Of a DNA stretch of 64,000 nt, positions 17,540-27,438 are shown in pieces. The position numbers and the translations under genes are program-made. Origin of the DNA: Listeria farberi (GTDB lineage: Bacteria; Bacillota; Bacilli; Lactobacillales; Listeriaceae); NCBI RefSeq assembly GCF_014229245.1, contig NZ_JAARZJ010000006.1, positions 62,001-126,000 on the forward strand, written 5' to 3'. Under the pieces are notes generated by a model, which ran no database searches, was not told the origin of the DNA, and saw only the letters and a program-made list of their open reading frames with translations. Numbering within the stretch: position 1 is the first letter of the stretch; every line of letters begins with the position of its first letter.

Positions 17540-18226
17540 ATGATATTAATGGAAGATGTGTATAAGAAATACCCCAATGGCATAACTGCTGCTAATGGAC
17601 TCAATATTAACATTGGCGAAGGGGAATTTGTTTATGTAGTAGGCCCGAGTGGTGCTGGTAAATCAACCTTTATTAAAATGATTTACAGAGAAGAACGAGC
17701 GACGAAAGGCAAAATCATCGTAGACAAATTTGATTTGATTAATATGAAAAATCGAGAAATCCCATATTTACGTCGAAACGTAGGCGTGGTATTCCAAGAT
17801 TACAAATTACTTCAAAGCAAAACTGTTTATGAAAACATTGCTTATGCGATGGAAGTGGTTGAAACTGAGCCGACTGTAATTAAAGAACGTGTTATGGAAG
17901 TGCTAGATTTAGTCAACCTTAAGCATAAAGTAAGGATGTTGCCGGATGAACTTTCCGGTGGTGAGCAACAGCGGATATCCATTGCCCGCTCGATTGCCAA
18001 TATGCCTAAAGTATTAATAGCAGATGAGCCGACCGGTAACCTAGATCCTGATACTTCATGGGAAATCATGAATATCCTTGAGGAAATAAGCAATCGCGGA
18101 ACAACCATTGTGATGGCAACCCACAACAAAGAAATTGTAAACACGTTGAAACACCGGGTAGTAGCTATCGAGAATGGAAGAATTGTTCGAGATGAGCAGC
18201 AAGGAGAATATGGTTATGAAATTTAG
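17540..18226 (+). CDS. ftsE: FtsE, cell division ABC ATPase
   Basis: 228 residues, a lone ABC ATPase. Walker A GPSGAGKST (about 36-44), Q-loop VFQDYKLL, signature LSGGEQQRISIARS, Walker B VLIADEPTGNLDP and the switch histidine (MATHNKE) are all visible. FtsE and FtsX form a membrane complex that does not move a substrate but activates peptidoglycan hydrolases outside the cell. The gene overlaps ftsX. Two coiled-coil hydrolase genes follow, matching that role. Confidence 0.94.
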   Translation: MILMEDVYKKYPNGITAANGLNINIGEGEFVYVVGPSGAGKSTFIKMIYREERATKGKIIVDKFDLINMKNREIPYLRRNVGVVFQDYKLLQSKTVYENIAYAMEVVETEPTVIKERVMEVLDLVNLKHKVRMLPDELSGGEQQRISIARSIANMPKVLIADEPTGNLDPDTSWEIMNILEEISNRGTTIVMATHNKEIVNTLKHRVVAIENGRIVRDEQQGEYGYEI

Positions 18227-19100
18227 GACTGTAGGAAGACATATAAGAGAAAGTTTTAAGAGCCTTTACCGGAATGGTTGGATGACCTTTGCAGCATCAA
18301 GTGCAGTAACAGTAACACTTATCTTAGTCAGCGTGTTTTTTGCAATATTGATCAATATGAACAAGCTTGCAACAGATGTAGAAAACAATGTACAAATTAA
18401 CGTACATATTTCTCTAAGCGCAGACAAGAAACAGCAGCAAGAACTTGAGAAAAACATTGAGAAGATTAATGGAGTTGATAGTGTCACTTTTTCTTCCAAG
18501 GATGATGAGTTGAAGAAATTAGTAGGCGCGTACGGCAAAAACTTCGAATTGTTTAAACAAGATAATCCACTATATGATGTGTTCGTTGTAGAGGCAAAAG
18601 AGCCAACACAAACGAAGGCAATTGCTCAAAAAGTAGAAAAATTACAGTATGTAGATAATGTAGAATATGGTGAGAAAACAGTCGACAAATTATTTGATAC
18701 TTTAAAATGGGGACGTTATGCTGGTATTGTACTAAGCATCGGGTTGTTATTAACAGCAATGTTCTTAATATCAAATACAATTAAGATTGCGATTTTCTCC
18801 CGTCGTAGAGAAATAGAAATTATGAAATTAGTAGGAGCAACCAACTGGTTCATACGCTGGCCTTTCGTTTTAGAAGGAGCGTGGCTTGGATTAATTGGTT
18901 CGATTGTCCCGGTTGTGTTAACATTTATAGGCTATGTTAACGTTTATAACTTGGTAAATCCGAAGTTGGTGACAAGTTCACTATCACTTCTGCCTCCGAC
19001 ACCGTTCGCCTATCAAATCAGTGCTTTGATTATTGCAATTGGGGTTCTAATAGGAATTTGGGGTAGTGTTATATCTATCCGTAGATTCTTAAAAGTCTAA
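18216..19100 (+). CDS. ftsX: FtsX, cell division ABC permease-like protein
   Basis: 294 residues. TM1 is about 22-44, then a large extracellular domain (about 45-165), then three further segments (about 170-195, 220-245, 265-290) in the MacB/FtsX-type fold. The extracellular domain is where CwlO-type hydrolases are contacted in Bacillus. The start at 18216 has AAGGAG nine bases upstream and overlaps the ftsE end; a longer in-frame start at 18174 lies within ftsE and has no RBS. Confidence 0.92.
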   Translation: MKFRTVGRHIRESFKSLYRNGWMTFAASSAVTVTLILVSVFFAILINMNKLATDVENNVQINVHISLSADKKQQQELEKNIEKINGVDSVTFSSKDDELKKLVGAYGKNFELFKQDNPLYDVFVVEAKEPTQTKAIAQKVEKLQYVDNVEYGEKTVDKLFDTLKWGRYAGIVLSIGLLLTAMFLISNTIKIAIFSRRREIEIMKLVGATNWFIRWPFVLEGAWLGLIGSIVPVVLTFIGYVNVYNLVNPKLVTSSLSLLPPTPFAYQISALIIAIGVLIGIWGSVISIRRFLKV

Positions 19101-19141
19101 CTAAGAAATTTACTTAACTTGAAATAAAAATAATTTAAAAG

Positions 19142-19162
19142 AAAAAGCTTAGGGAGCTTTTT
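19142..19162 (+). other. Hairpin between ftsX and spl, abutting the spl RBS
   Basis: AAAAAGCT and AGCTTTTT form an 8-bp stem around TAGGG; the spl AGGAGG begins at the next base. It could be a weak terminator of ftsEX or could affect spl translation or mRNA stability. Confidence 0.5.
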
Positions 19163-19176
19163 AGGAGGTAAACTTT

Positions 19177-20403
19177 TTGAAAAAGAATACGTTTATTGCG
19201 ATTTCACTCGCAGCAGTTATTAGTTTGACGCCAGCTTTCACGACAAATGTTTTTGCGGACGTAAATACAGATATTCAAAATCAAGATAAAAAGATTAATG
19301 ACATCAAGTCTAAAAAAGCAGACTTACAATCAGGTCTTTCTAGTTTAGTAGCAGATCTTGAAAAAGCTCAAGAAAAAGCTAAGTCTTTACAAGGAGATTT
19401 CGATAAAACAGGCAAAGAACTCAAACAACTTAATGAAGATATTAAAGCTATCAATGAACGTATTAAAGAACGCGAATCAGTTTTAAAAGACCGCGCGCGT
19501 GCAATGCAAAAAACTTCAAATTCTAATGCATACCTAGAAGTAGTTTTAGATGCTGAAAATCTTTCTGATTTAGTTGGTCGTGTTTCTGCAGTAAACCAAT
19601 TAGTTGATTCTGACAAATCTATTTTAGAAGATCAACAAAATGATGAAAAAGCCTTAAAAACTAAACAAACTTCTGTTAAGAAAAAACAAGAAGAACAAGC
19701 AACAGCAATTCATGAATATGAAGCACAACAAAATAAAATCGAAGCACAAAAAGCTGAAAAAGAAGCAATCGTTGCTCAACTTGCTTCTGATCAAGCAAGT
19801 GCTGAAAACGCAAAAGCTGGTCTTGTAAGTGAACGTGATAAAGCAGCTAAAGAAGCTACTGCACGTGCAACAGCTTTACGTGAAGCAACATCTTCTAACG
19901 TTGGTCAAGAAGAAAAAGCAACAACTAAAACTGTAGCAACATCAAATGATTCTTCTGGTTCAAGTAGTAATTCTTCATCAAAATCTAACTCAAATGGATC
20001 TGCTAGCGAATCTCCAAGTGCTCCAGCTCCGTCTGGCAGCGGATATTCAGCAATGATTTCTGCAGCAAGAGCTCAACTTGGGAAACCTTACAGCCTCGGT
20101 GCAACTGGACCAAGCGCATTTGACTGCTCTGGATTCACTTCTTATGCTTTCCGTGCAGCAGGAATTTCTCTTCCAAGAACTTCCGGTGCTCAATATGCAG
20201 CAGCTTCAAAAGTTAGTGCTAGTCAAGCAAAACCAGGCGATTTAGTATTTTTCAACTACGGTGGCGGAATTGCTCATGTTGGAATCTATGTTGGTGGCGG
20301 ACAAATGATTAATGCTCAAAATAACGGTGTTAAATATGACAACATCACTAGCGGTTACTGGGCTAAATATCTTGTAGGATATGGTCGCGTAGCTAGCTTC
20401 TAA
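19177..20403 (+). CDS. spl: Spl (P45), secreted coiled-coil NlpC/P60 peptidoglycan endopeptidase
   Basis: 408 residues. A signal peptide (about 1-27, ends VFA) is followed by a long coiled coil (about 30-245, rich in K, E, Q), a Ser/Asn linker and a C-terminal NlpC/P60 domain (about 288-408) with catalytic Cys in AFDCSGF and His in [11 protein letters not shown]. This is the CwlO-like layout: the coiled coil docks on FtsEX and the P60 domain cleaves D-Glu to diamino-acid bonds. Listeria P45 is a known extracellular lytic protein. The start is TTG with AGGAGG eight bases upstream. Confidence 0.9.
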   Translation: MKKNTFIAISLAAVISLTPAFTTNVFADVNTDIQNQDKKINDIKSKKADLQSGLSSLVADLEKAQEKAKSLQGDFDKTGKELKQLNEDIKAINERIKERESVLKDRARAMQKTSNSNAYLEVVLDAENLSDLVGRVSAVNQLVDSDKSILEDQQNDEKALKTKQTSVKKKQEEQATAIHEYEAQQNKIEAQKAEKEAIVAQLASDQASAENAKAGLVSERDKAAKEATARATALREATSSNVGQEEKATTKTVATSNDSSGSSSNSSSKSNSNGSASESPSAPAPSGSGYSAMISAARAQLGKPYSLGATGPSAFDCSGFTSYAFRAAGISLPRTSGAQYAAASKVSASQAKPGDLVFFNYGGGIAHVGIYVGGGQMINAQNNGVKYDNITSGYWAKYLVGYGRVASF

Positions 20404-20420
20404 TCATTATTGAAAAGTTA

Positions 20421-20461
20421 AAAAGCACCTTTGTCGATTTTTAAAACAAAGGTGCTTTTTT
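20421..20461 (+). terminator. Terminator after spl
   Basis: AAAAGCACCTTTGT and ACAAAGGTGCTTTT form a 14-bp stem followed by a T run. Confidence 0.9.
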
Positions 20462-20524
20462 ATATGGAATAGTAAGGGAATTAACAAGTTCCTAATGAAA
20501 TAGATAATAGAAAAGGAGCTTAAT

Positions 20525-21841
20525 ATGTTAAAAAAATATGGGGTAACATTAGCGTTAAGTGTTGTAATAGTTTGCGCGCCACTTAGTGCAAATGCGGATA
20601 GTATTAATGATATGCAAAAGCGTCAGAATGAAATTGAACAAAAAAAATCAGAAATTGACAAAAACCTAGATACAAAAAATTCAGAACTAAACCATTTAGA
20701 AAGCGCTGAAAAAGATGCAACAAAAGAGTTAGAATCTCTTTTAAAAAGTATTGATGAAACAAATACAAAACTAAAAGCACAAGAAGAAAAAGTGGAGTCT
20801 GAGAATAAAAAGTTAAAGCAATTAAAAAAAGAAATTGAAAAGTTGCGAAATGATATAAAAGATCGCCAAAAAGTACTGGATAGCCGTGCACGAGCAATCC
20901 AAACTACAGGCACAGCTACATCATATTTGGACATGGTTTTTGAAGCAGATGATTTTAAAGAATTAGTTGATCGTGTAACCGTTGTGTCAGCTATTGTAAA
21001 AGCAGATCAAAACATTATGCAAGATCAAAAAGATGATCAAGATAAATTAAAAGTAACTGAAGCAAGTTCACAAAAAAAACTAGAGAGCCTAAAAGTATTA
21101 GCAATGGATTTAGAAGTTTCGCGAAATAATATGGAGAGTCAAAAAGCTGAAAAAAACGATTTAGTTATGGCTCTAGCAAATAAAAAAGACTTAACAAAAA
21201 ACGAACAAGCATTATTAGCAAATGAACAAGGCTCATTAACAATGGAAGAAAAAAAATTAGCATCTAATATTGCTGGTGAAAAAGCAAAACAAGAAGCAGC
21301 AATTAAAGCAGCCGAAGAAAAACGTATTCAAGAAGCAGCAGCAAACGCTAAAAAAGCAAACGAAAGTAAAGCTGTTGTAGCACAATCACCTAGTTCAAAT
21401 GCGCCAAGTATACAAGAAAAAGTAAGCTCAAGTGGCGGACAATTTATTAAACCAGCAGCAGGTATTTTAACTTCCGGCTTTAGTGATCGTACAAATCCAG
21501 TTACAGGTCAACACGAGTCACATAAAGGTCAAGATATCGCAGCAGGTGGAACAGTTACTGTTTCTGCAGCAGCTTCAGGAACAGTTGTCTTTTCAGGATT
21601 TGGAGCATCAGGTAGTGGTTTTGGTGGCTATGGTTACGTAGTTAAAATTGATCATGGTAATGGATTCCAAACATTATATGGTCATATGCGTGCGGGTAGC
21701 CTAAAAGTAGTAGCTGGACAGCAAGTATCACAAGGACAACCAATTGGAATAATGGGCTCTACGGGTCAATCCACAGGTCAACATTTACACTTTGAAATTC
21801 ATCAAAATGGCGTCCCGATTGATCCAGCACCTTATCTTTAA
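20525..21841 (+). CDS. Secreted coiled-coil M23 metallopeptidase (FtsEX-associated hydrolase candidate)
   Basis: 438 residues. A signal peptide (about 1-24, ends ANA) leads into a long coiled coil (about 27-285) and an M23/LytM domain (about 320-438). Zinc ligands are seen as the HxxxD-like SHKGQDIA and the HLHFEIH HxH motif, and the GYVVKIDHGNGFQTLYGHM strand is typical. The layout equals EnvC-type or PcsB-like partners of FtsEX, and the gene lies just behind ftsEX-spl. The RBS is AAAAGGAG. Cleaves peptide cross-links by family inference. Confidence 0.87.
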   Translation: MLKKYGVTLALSVVIVCAPLSANADSINDMQKRQNEIEQKKSEIDKNLDTKNSELNHLESAEKDATKELESLLKSIDETNTKLKAQEEKVESENKKLKQLKKEIEKLRNDIKDRQKVLDSRARAIQTTGTATSYLDMVFEADDFKELVDRVTVVSAIVKADQNIMQDQKDDQDKLKVTEASSQKKLESLKVLAMDLEVSRNNMESQKAEKNDLVMALANKKDLTKNEQALLANEQGSLTMEEKKLASNIAGEKAKQEAAIKAAEEKRIQEAAANAKKANESKAVVAQSPSSNAPSIQEKVSSSGGQFIKPAAGILTSGFSDRTNPVTGQHESHKGQDIAAGGTVTVSAAASGTVVFSGFGASGSGFGGYGYVVKIDHGNGFQTLYGHMRAGSLKVVAGQQVSQGQPIGIMGSTGQSTGQHLHFEIHQNGVPIDPAPYL

Positions 21842-21844
21842 TAG

Positions 21845-21878
21845 AAAACCATTGACTTAGCCGTCAATGGTTTTTTTT
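21845..21878 (+). terminator. Terminator after the M23 gene
   Basis: AAAACCATTGAC and GTCAATGGTTTT form a 12-bp stem and the T run is eight long. Confidence 0.92.
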
Positions 21879-21964
21879 CTGATTGAAAACGAACTGGAAT
21901 AGGCTAAATGATGATTTTATGATATGATACTACTATCAGTTTGTGCAAGAAAAGGGGGAACACA

Positions 21965-23413
21965 ATGGGACTGTTGACTTATTTATTAGTTATTTTACTA
22001 ATTTTAAATGTATTCTTTGCGGCAGTGACGGTCTTCTTAGAAAGACGGGATACATCCGCCACTTGGGCTTGGTTACTAGTCTTAACTTTTGTTCCAATTT
22101 TTGGTTTCATTATTTACTTGATTTTTGGGAGAAAACTATCAGGGAAAAAGATTTTCGATTGGAAGGGACAAGAAAAAATTGGAATACAAGAATCAACTGC
22201 TAATCAGATAGAGATGATTCGACAAAAAGAATTTCCATTTAGCGATCCGAATGTTAAAAAACATCGGGATTTAATTTACTTACTACTTGTAAATGATGGA
22301 GCTATTTTAACACAAGATAATGAAGTAGAGCTTTTTATTGATGGACATGAAAAATTTGATGCGTTAATTGCAGATATTGAGAAAGCAAAGGATCATATTC
22401 ACTTGATTTATTATATTTTTCATTCAGATGAACTTGGAAATCGCTTGATGCGCGTGCTTGAACGAAAAGCAGCAGAAGGTTTAAATGTGAAAATTATTTA
22501 TGATGCCATGGGTTCACGAACAACGAAAAAGTCATTTTTCCGGACTTTTGAAAAAAATGGTGGCATCGTTAGACCTTTTTTCCCATCAAAATTACCATTA
22601 ATTAATTTTCGATTAAATTACCGAAATCACCGTAAATTAGCAATTATTGATGGAGATATTGCGTATATTGGTGGATTTAATATTGGTGATGAGTACCTAG
22701 GCCTATCCAAAAAATTTGGATATTGGCGCGATACGCATCTTCGTGTGCATGGAAAAGCTGTTTACGCGATGCAAACTCGTTTTATTATGGACTGGAATTC
22801 AGCATCATCTACTCATAAAATTGATTATAAATCGAGATATTTCCCTACTTTTCACGGGAAAGGGCATACAAGCATGCAAATTGTATCAAGTGGGCCAGAT
22901 TCTGAATGGCAACAAATTAAAAATGGTTACATAAAAATGATTAATGCTGCCAAAAAGACGATTTATTTGCAATCACCATATTTTATTCCAGATGCTAGTT
23001 TGCTAGAGGCGATTAAAATCGCGGCACTTTCTGGCGTCGATGTGCGAGTAATGATTCCTAATAAACCTGACCACGCCTTTGTTTACCGAGCAACCACAAA
23101 CTATGCGGGGGAATTAATGGAAACAGGAGCAAAAATATTTATTTACGACAATGGTTTCATTCATGCAAAAACATTAGTGGTTGATGGTGAAATTGCTTCG
23201 GTTGGAACAGCTAATATGGATTTTCGTAGTTTTAGACTGAATTTTGAAGTAAATGCTTTTATCTATGAAAAGAAAATGGTCCAAAAATTAGAAGATGCTT
23301 TTTTAGAAGATATTTTGAAATCGTATCAACTAACTCCAGAATTATATGCAAAACGATCATTATGGATTAAATTTAAGGAAGCGGTAAGCCGACTTTTATC
23401 ACCTATACTATAG
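21965..23413 (+). CDS. cls: Cardiolipin synthase
   Basis: 482 residues, the standard length. Two N-terminal membrane segments (about 3-22 and 33-54, with the RRDTSATWAW motif between) precede a duplicated phospholipase D domain. Both HKD motifs are intact: HRKLAIIDGDIAYIGG and HAKTLVVDGEIASVGTANMD. It condenses phosphatidylglycerol into cardiolipin at the membrane. The ATG at 21965 has AAAGGGGG upstream; an in-frame TTG 24 bases earlier is rejected. Confidence 0.93.
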   Translation: MGLLTYLLVILLILNVFFAAVTVFLERRDTSATWAWLLVLTFVPIFGFIIYLIFGRKLSGKKIFDWKGQEKIGIQESTANQIEMIRQKEFPFSDPNVKKHRDLIYLLLVNDGAILTQDNEVELFIDGHEKFDALIADIEKAKDHIHLIYYIFHSDELGNRLMRVLERKAAEGLNVKIIYDAMGSRTTKKSFFRTFEKNGGIVRPFFPSKLPLINFRLNYRNHRKLAIIDGDIAYIGGFNIGDEYLGLSKKFGYWRDTHLRVHGKAVYAMQTRFIMDWNSASSTHKIDYKSRYFPTFHGKGHTSMQIVSSGPDSEWQQIKNGYIKMINAAKKTIYLQSPYFIPDASLLEAIKIAALSGVDVRVMIPNKPDHAFVYRATTNYAGELMETGAKIFIYDNGFIHAKTLVVDGEIASVGTANMDFRSFRLNFEVNAFIYEKKMVQKLEDAFLEDILKSYQLTPELYAKRSLWIKFKEAVSRLLSPIL

Positions 23414-23445
23414 AAGTAATTTTTTAAGAAAGCTGGTGTAGAAAA

Positions 23446-24621
23446 ATGGAAGTTTTTATTGAGATACTTAAAGGAATAGGAAGACTATTTTTACAACCAG
23501 CATTTTATGTAGGAATTATTCTAGTGATAATTGCTGGTTTTAACAGGGTTAAATGGGAGCGAAAGTCATTTAGTATTCGTGTTTATTCACCGATGCTTGA
23601 ATTGAAAAATTTCTTTGGAATAGGTTTGCTATTTGGCATAGGGATTTCGGTTGTTACGGCAATAATAGGGTTTAGTGTATCGTTAGAATGGGTGGCAATT
23701 TTTAATACAGTTGCCTGCTTTTTATTGATTATAGGAATGTTTCGACTTAGCTCCACGGCTTTTACAATTGGGATTACGAGTCTCGCTTTTTATTTCTGTT
23801 ATTATTTTGATATTAATTTAGCGCCATTTACGAATACAGATTTTAATTATGATGCGATATTTATCGATAATTTTATGATTTCAATGACATTTTTACTCGC
23901 ATTGTTACTTTTTGTGGAAGCTTTTCTTATCCAATATACAAGTGCGAAAAACCCCTCACCATCACTTAGAAAAAGTAATCGTGGTAAACTAGTTGGCTCT
24001 TTTCAATTAAGAAAATTATGGTTTGTCCCACTTGTTGTTTTTATTCCTGGGGATGTATTTACAAAAATATTTGAATGGTGGCCAGTTTTTACCATTGGTG
24101 CACATTCCTATTCATTGATTATTTTACCGTTATTTATTGGATTTCAACAGCGGGTACAAAGTCAGCTTCCAGAAGAGGCGAGCCGGAAAATTTCAGTTCA
24201 AGTTACAACACTTGCGACTATCATTGCGGTGGCAGGACTACTTGGAATTGTTATGCCAGTTCTTACATTATTTGCCTTTATGTTTGCTGTGATTGGACGC
24301 TTTTGGATTTCGTATCGTCATTACCAAGCAGAAAAAATATTGCCGAAAAAATTTGGTCCACAAGCAGATGGACTTGTTGTGCTTGGTGCACGTGAAGCCA
24401 CTCCTTCTGCCCGTTTAAACTTAAAAGCAGGAGAAAAAATCACAGAAGTTAACAACCAACTAGTTCATACACGCGAAGAATTATACGAGGCACTTAACTT
24501 AAACCGGGCTTTTTGTAAGTTGAAAGTAATTGATAATGCTGGTGAACCTCGCTTTGAGCAGACGGCACTTTATGAAAACGAATCATTTGAACTCGGGTTA
24601 TTGCTAGTCGAGCCAAGGTAA
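23446..24621 (+). CDS. minJ: MinJ-like PDZ membrane protein (division site selection)
   Basis: 391 residues. About eight hydrophobic stretches lie in the first 290, followed by a soluble C-terminal PDZ domain (about 300-385: ADGLVVLGAREATPSARLNLKAG-type loop, then ITEVNNQ and VHTREELYEAL). This matches Bacillus MinJ, which links DivIVA to MinCD and keeps division at midcell; a minJ gene is reported in L. monocytogenes. The position behind ftsEX, the hydrolases and cls supports an envelope/division role. No catalytic protease residues are seen. Confidence 0.8.
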   Translation: MEVFIEILKGIGRLFLQPAFYVGIILVIIAGFNRVKWERKSFSIRVYSPMLELKNFFGIGLLFGIGISVVTAIIGFSVSLEWVAIFNTVACFLLIIGMFRLSSTAFTIGITSLAFYFCYYFDINLAPFTNTDFNYDAIFIDNFMISMTFLLALLLFVEAFLIQYTSAKNPSPSLRKSNRGKLVGSFQLRKLWFVPLVVFIPGDVFTKIFEWWPVFTIGAHSYSLIILPLFIGFQQRVQSQLPEEASRKISVQVTTLATIIAVAGLLGIVMPVLTLFAFMFAVIGRFWISYRHYQAEKILPKKFGPQADGLVVLGAREATPSARLNLKAGEKITEVNNQLVHTREELYEALNLNRAFCKLKVIDNAGEPRFEQTALYENESFELGLLLVEPR

Positions 24622-24626
24622 TGTTA

Positions 24627-24667
24627 AGACACCAGTGTTGTTTGAAAGCAGCATTGGTGTTTTAAGT
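24627..24667 (+). terminator. Terminator after minJ
   Basis: ACACCAGTGTTG pairs with CAGCATTGGTGT, using wobble pairs, and is followed by TTTTAAGTTTTT. Confidence 0.65.
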
Positions 24668-24771
24668 TTTTGTAAAGATAAGATTAATATAAATGCATTT
24701 CTACCCGAAAATAGTTAATTCATGCTATATTTTAGATAAAAGGGATACATAAAGAAGGGATGGGAAGTAAG

Positions 24772-25482
24772 TTGGTAAAAATTCTTGTAGTTGATGATGA
24801 AGCTTCTATTGTTACCTTGCTGCAATTTAATATTGAAAAAGCTGGATTTGATGTAGTAACAGCGGAGGATGGTAGAACGGGGTACGAACTTGCTCTATCA
24901 GAAAAACCAGATTTAGTTGTACTTGATTTAATGCTCCCTGAAATGGATGGAATTGAAGTAACGAAAAAACTCCGCCAAGATAAAGTTGGGGTTCCAATAC
25001 TAATGTTAACTGCCAAAGATGAAGAGCTAGATAAAATCATTGGTTTAGAGTTAGGTGCAGACGATTATATGACAAAGCCTTTTAGCCCGAGAGAGGTTGT
25101 CGCGAGAATAAAAGCGATCTTAAGACGGACAGAAGGTAAGGCAGAACTTCCAGAAGAGCAAAAAGAAGATACAGAGGCGACCATTTTAATTGGTGAGTTG
25201 AAAATTTTGCCAGATAGTTATGAAGTATACTTGCAAGATAATCTATTAGATTTAACACCGAAAGAATTCGAGCTATTGTTATTTTTAGCTAATCATCGTG
25301 GCAAAGTTTTTTCAAGAGATCAATTGCTTGATACGGTTTGGAACTATGATTATGTTGGTGAAACTCGAATTGTAGACGTTCATGTAAGCCATTTGCGCGA
25401 TAAAATTGAACTTGATACGAAACAACCGAAATACATTAAAACAATTCGCGGATTTGGTTATAAAATGGAGAATGTAAAATAA
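24772..25482 (+). CDS. phoP: PhoP, phosphate-response regulator (OmpR family)
   Basis: 236 residues from the chosen TTG (MVKILVVDDE); an ATG 12 bases upstream in frame is possible but sits against its own purine run. Receiver domain with acidic pair at 8-9, phospho-Asp52 in VVLDLMLPEMDG and Lys in YMTKPFSPRE. Winged-helix DNA-binding domain about 135-235 (LTPKEFELLLFL, ETRIVDVHVSHLRDKI). It controls phosphate-starvation genes with PhoR, whose ATG overlaps the phoP stop. PhoP-box-like repeats lie ahead of pstS downstream. Confidence 0.9.
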   Translation: MVKILVVDDEASIVTLLQFNIEKAGFDVVTAEDGRTGYELALSEKPDLVVLDLMLPEMDGIEVTKKLRQDKVGVPILMLTAKDEELDKIIGLELGADDYMTKPFSPREVVARIKAILRRTEGKAELPEEQKEDTEATILIGELKILPDSYEVYLQDNLLDLTPKEFELLLFLANHRGKVFSRDQLLDTVWNYDYVGETRIVDVHVSHLRDKIELDTKQPKYIKTIRGFGYKMENVK

Positions 25483-27257
25483 TGAAAAAATTATGGTTGA
25501 AAATTGGTTTATCCTTTTTTATTTTATTCTTTGTTGTGATGGTCATAGTGGGTATTTTCTCTGGAGAATTAATGAAATCCACTTATTTAACGATGAAAGA
25601 AAATCAACTAGAAGACGATGCGAAAATTTTACTTCAAACAACTAACATTGAGCATTTGAATTTGGACCAAGATGCTGCGACGATTCAAAAAACGCTGGAT
25701 CCTTTGGGCGACGAAATTGATGCTCGTATCACGGTGATTGATAATGATGGCAATGTTGTAGCCGATACTAAAAAAGACCCAGAGAACTTAAACAACCATA
25801 TGAACCGCCCAGAAGTAGCTGATATTCTTGAAAAAGGGAAAAGTGTTGGCATTTCTATTCGAGAGAGTGACTCACTTGGTTACAGTATGCTTTATGTGGC
25901 TGTTCCTGTTAAACACCAAGGAGAGACAGACGGTGTTTTAAGAATTTCAATTTCTCTTGAGTCGGTTGATGCGGCTGTTGCTAAACTTTGGGGTAACTTA
26001 GCGCTTATTTTTGGCATTGCTTTAGTTATTATTGCTGCAATCAGTGTCTTTATTGCTAGAAAAATTACTAAACCAGTGAATGAGATTATTGAAGTTTCGA
26101 CTGATTTGGCTAATCATAAATACGATAGTCGCATTCATGGTAAAGTAAGCGGTGAGCTTCAAGACCTTTCTGTTAGCGTTAATATGTTAGCAGAAAGTTT
26201 AGAAACTCAGATGTTCGAAATTAAGCAAAATGAACAACGACTTAATGCCATTGTTCAAAACTTAGTGAGCGGTGTAATGCTTATCAATGTTGATAAACAA
26301 GTCATCATGACCAATCGGACGATGTATCAAATTTTAGGAGAGACCGAAATTACTGGAAAACCATTTTATGAAGTAATTAAAAGTTTCGCTCTTAGCCAGT
26401 TAATAGAAGCAACATTTGAAACAAAGACGATGCAACAAAAAGAAATTATTCTTTATTTCCCACGAGAGATGATTTTAGATGCAAGTGTTTCGCCAATTTT
26501 AACAGAAAATGGTGAGATTACCGGGATAATACTACTTTTACATGATATAACTCAAATTCGCCATCTGGAAAATGTTCGTTCTGAATTTGTTACAAATGTG
26601 TCGCATGAACTAAAAACCCCAGTAACTGCACTAAAAGGGTTCGCGGAAACACTACTCGACGGCGCAATGTACGATGAAATGCTACTCAAAAAATTCTTAA
26701 CGATTATTAAAGAAGAAAGTGATAGGCTTCATCGATTGATAATGGATATTCTTGCACTTTCGAGAATTGAACAAAATCCTGTGACAGAAAAAACAGAGCT
26801 AGTGGAAGTAGATGAAGTCATCGAACAATCTGTCCGGACCATTTTTGAAATGGCGACCGAAAAAAATATTCAAGTATCTGTTCCAGAAAAAAATCTACCA
26901 CCTATCATGATTGAAACAGATCGCGATAAATTGCAACAGATTTTAATTAACTTACTTTCTAACGCAATCAATTACACGCCAGTAGATGGAAAAGTAAAAG
27001 TTAAATTAATCGAGCAAGAAGCAGAAGTTATCATAGAAGTAACTGACAACGGAATCGGAATCCCAGCTAAAGACATTGACCGCGTGTTTGAACGATTCTA
27101 CCGAGTGGATAAAGCGCGTAGCAGACACTCTGGCGGGACTGGACTTGGACTTTCTATCGTCAAACATTTAGTTGAAAACTGTGGTGGGCAAATCGAAGTA
27201 GAAAGTCAAGAAGAAGTTGGCTCGACCTTTCGCGTCACTTTACCAAAAAAAGCCTAA
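25482..27257 (+). CDS. phoR: PhoR, membrane sensor histidine kinase
   Basis: 591 residues. TM1 about 7-29, an extracellular sensor domain (about 30-163), TM2 about 165-187, HAMP (about 188-240), PAS (about 250-355), HisKA with phosphoacceptor His375 in NVSHELKTPV, and HATPase_c with N box (LLSNAINYTP), DNGIGIP and GTGLGLSIVKH. Orthologous to Bacillus PhoR. The start overlaps phoP by one base (TAATG), so the pair is coupled. A terminator separates it from pstS. Confidence 0.92.
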   Translation: MKKLWLKIGLSFFILFFVVMVIVGIFSGELMKSTYLTMKENQLEDDAKILLQTTNIEHLNLDQDAATIQKTLDPLGDEIDARITVIDNDGNVVADTKKDPENLNNHMNRPEVADILEKGKSVGISIRESDSLGYSMLYVAVPVKHQGETDGVLRISISLESVDAAVAKLWGNLALIFGIALVIIAAISVFIARKITKPVNEIIEVSTDLANHKYDSRIHGKVSGELQDLSVSVNMLAESLETQMFEIKQNEQRLNAIVQNLVSGVMLINVDKQVIMTNRTMYQILGETEITGKPFYEVIKSFALSQLIEATFETKTMQQKEIILYFPREMILDASVSPILTENGEITGIILLLHDITQIRHLENVRSEFVTNVSHELKTPVTALKGFAETLLDGAMYDEMLLKKFLTIIKEESDRLHRLIMDILALSRIEQNPVTEKTELVEVDEVIEQSVRTIFEMATEKNIQVSVPEKNLPPIMIETDRDKLQQILINLLSNAINYTPVDGKVKVKLIEQEAEVIIEVTDNGIGIPAKDIDRVFERFYRVDKARSRHSGGTGLGLSIVKHLVENCGGQIEVESQEEVGSTFRVTLPKKA

Positions 27258-27262
27258 TAATT

Positions 27263-27306
27263 ATCCTGTTTGAAAGAATGTAATCTTTCGGACAGGATAT
27301 TTTTAT
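27263..27306 (+). terminator. Terminator after phoR
   Basis: ATCCTGT plus GAAAGA pair with TCTTTC plus ACAGGAT, with a small internal mismatch, then T-rich sequence. Confidence 0.85.
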
Positions 27307-27382
27307 TTTATTTACGAAAGACACAAATTTGGGGTAATAATTTACCAGTTTGCCTTTTATTTGAAAGATATTCATAAAAAAG

Positions 27383-27438
27383 TTTACATTTCCGACAAAA
27401 AATGAGGTAATTTACAATTACTTAACATTAGCTACACA
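27383..27438 (+). promoter_or_regulatory. PhoP-box repeats upstream of pstS
   Basis: Hexamers TTTACA (27411-27416), TTAACA (27422-27427) and TACACA (27433-27438) are spaced by exactly 11 bp, the direct-repeat pattern of PhoP boxes (TT-A/C/T-ACA with 5-bp gaps). A further TTTACA lies at 27383-27388. A TATAGT (27459-27464) downstream could be the -10. The gene regulated is pstS. Confidence 0.75.
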
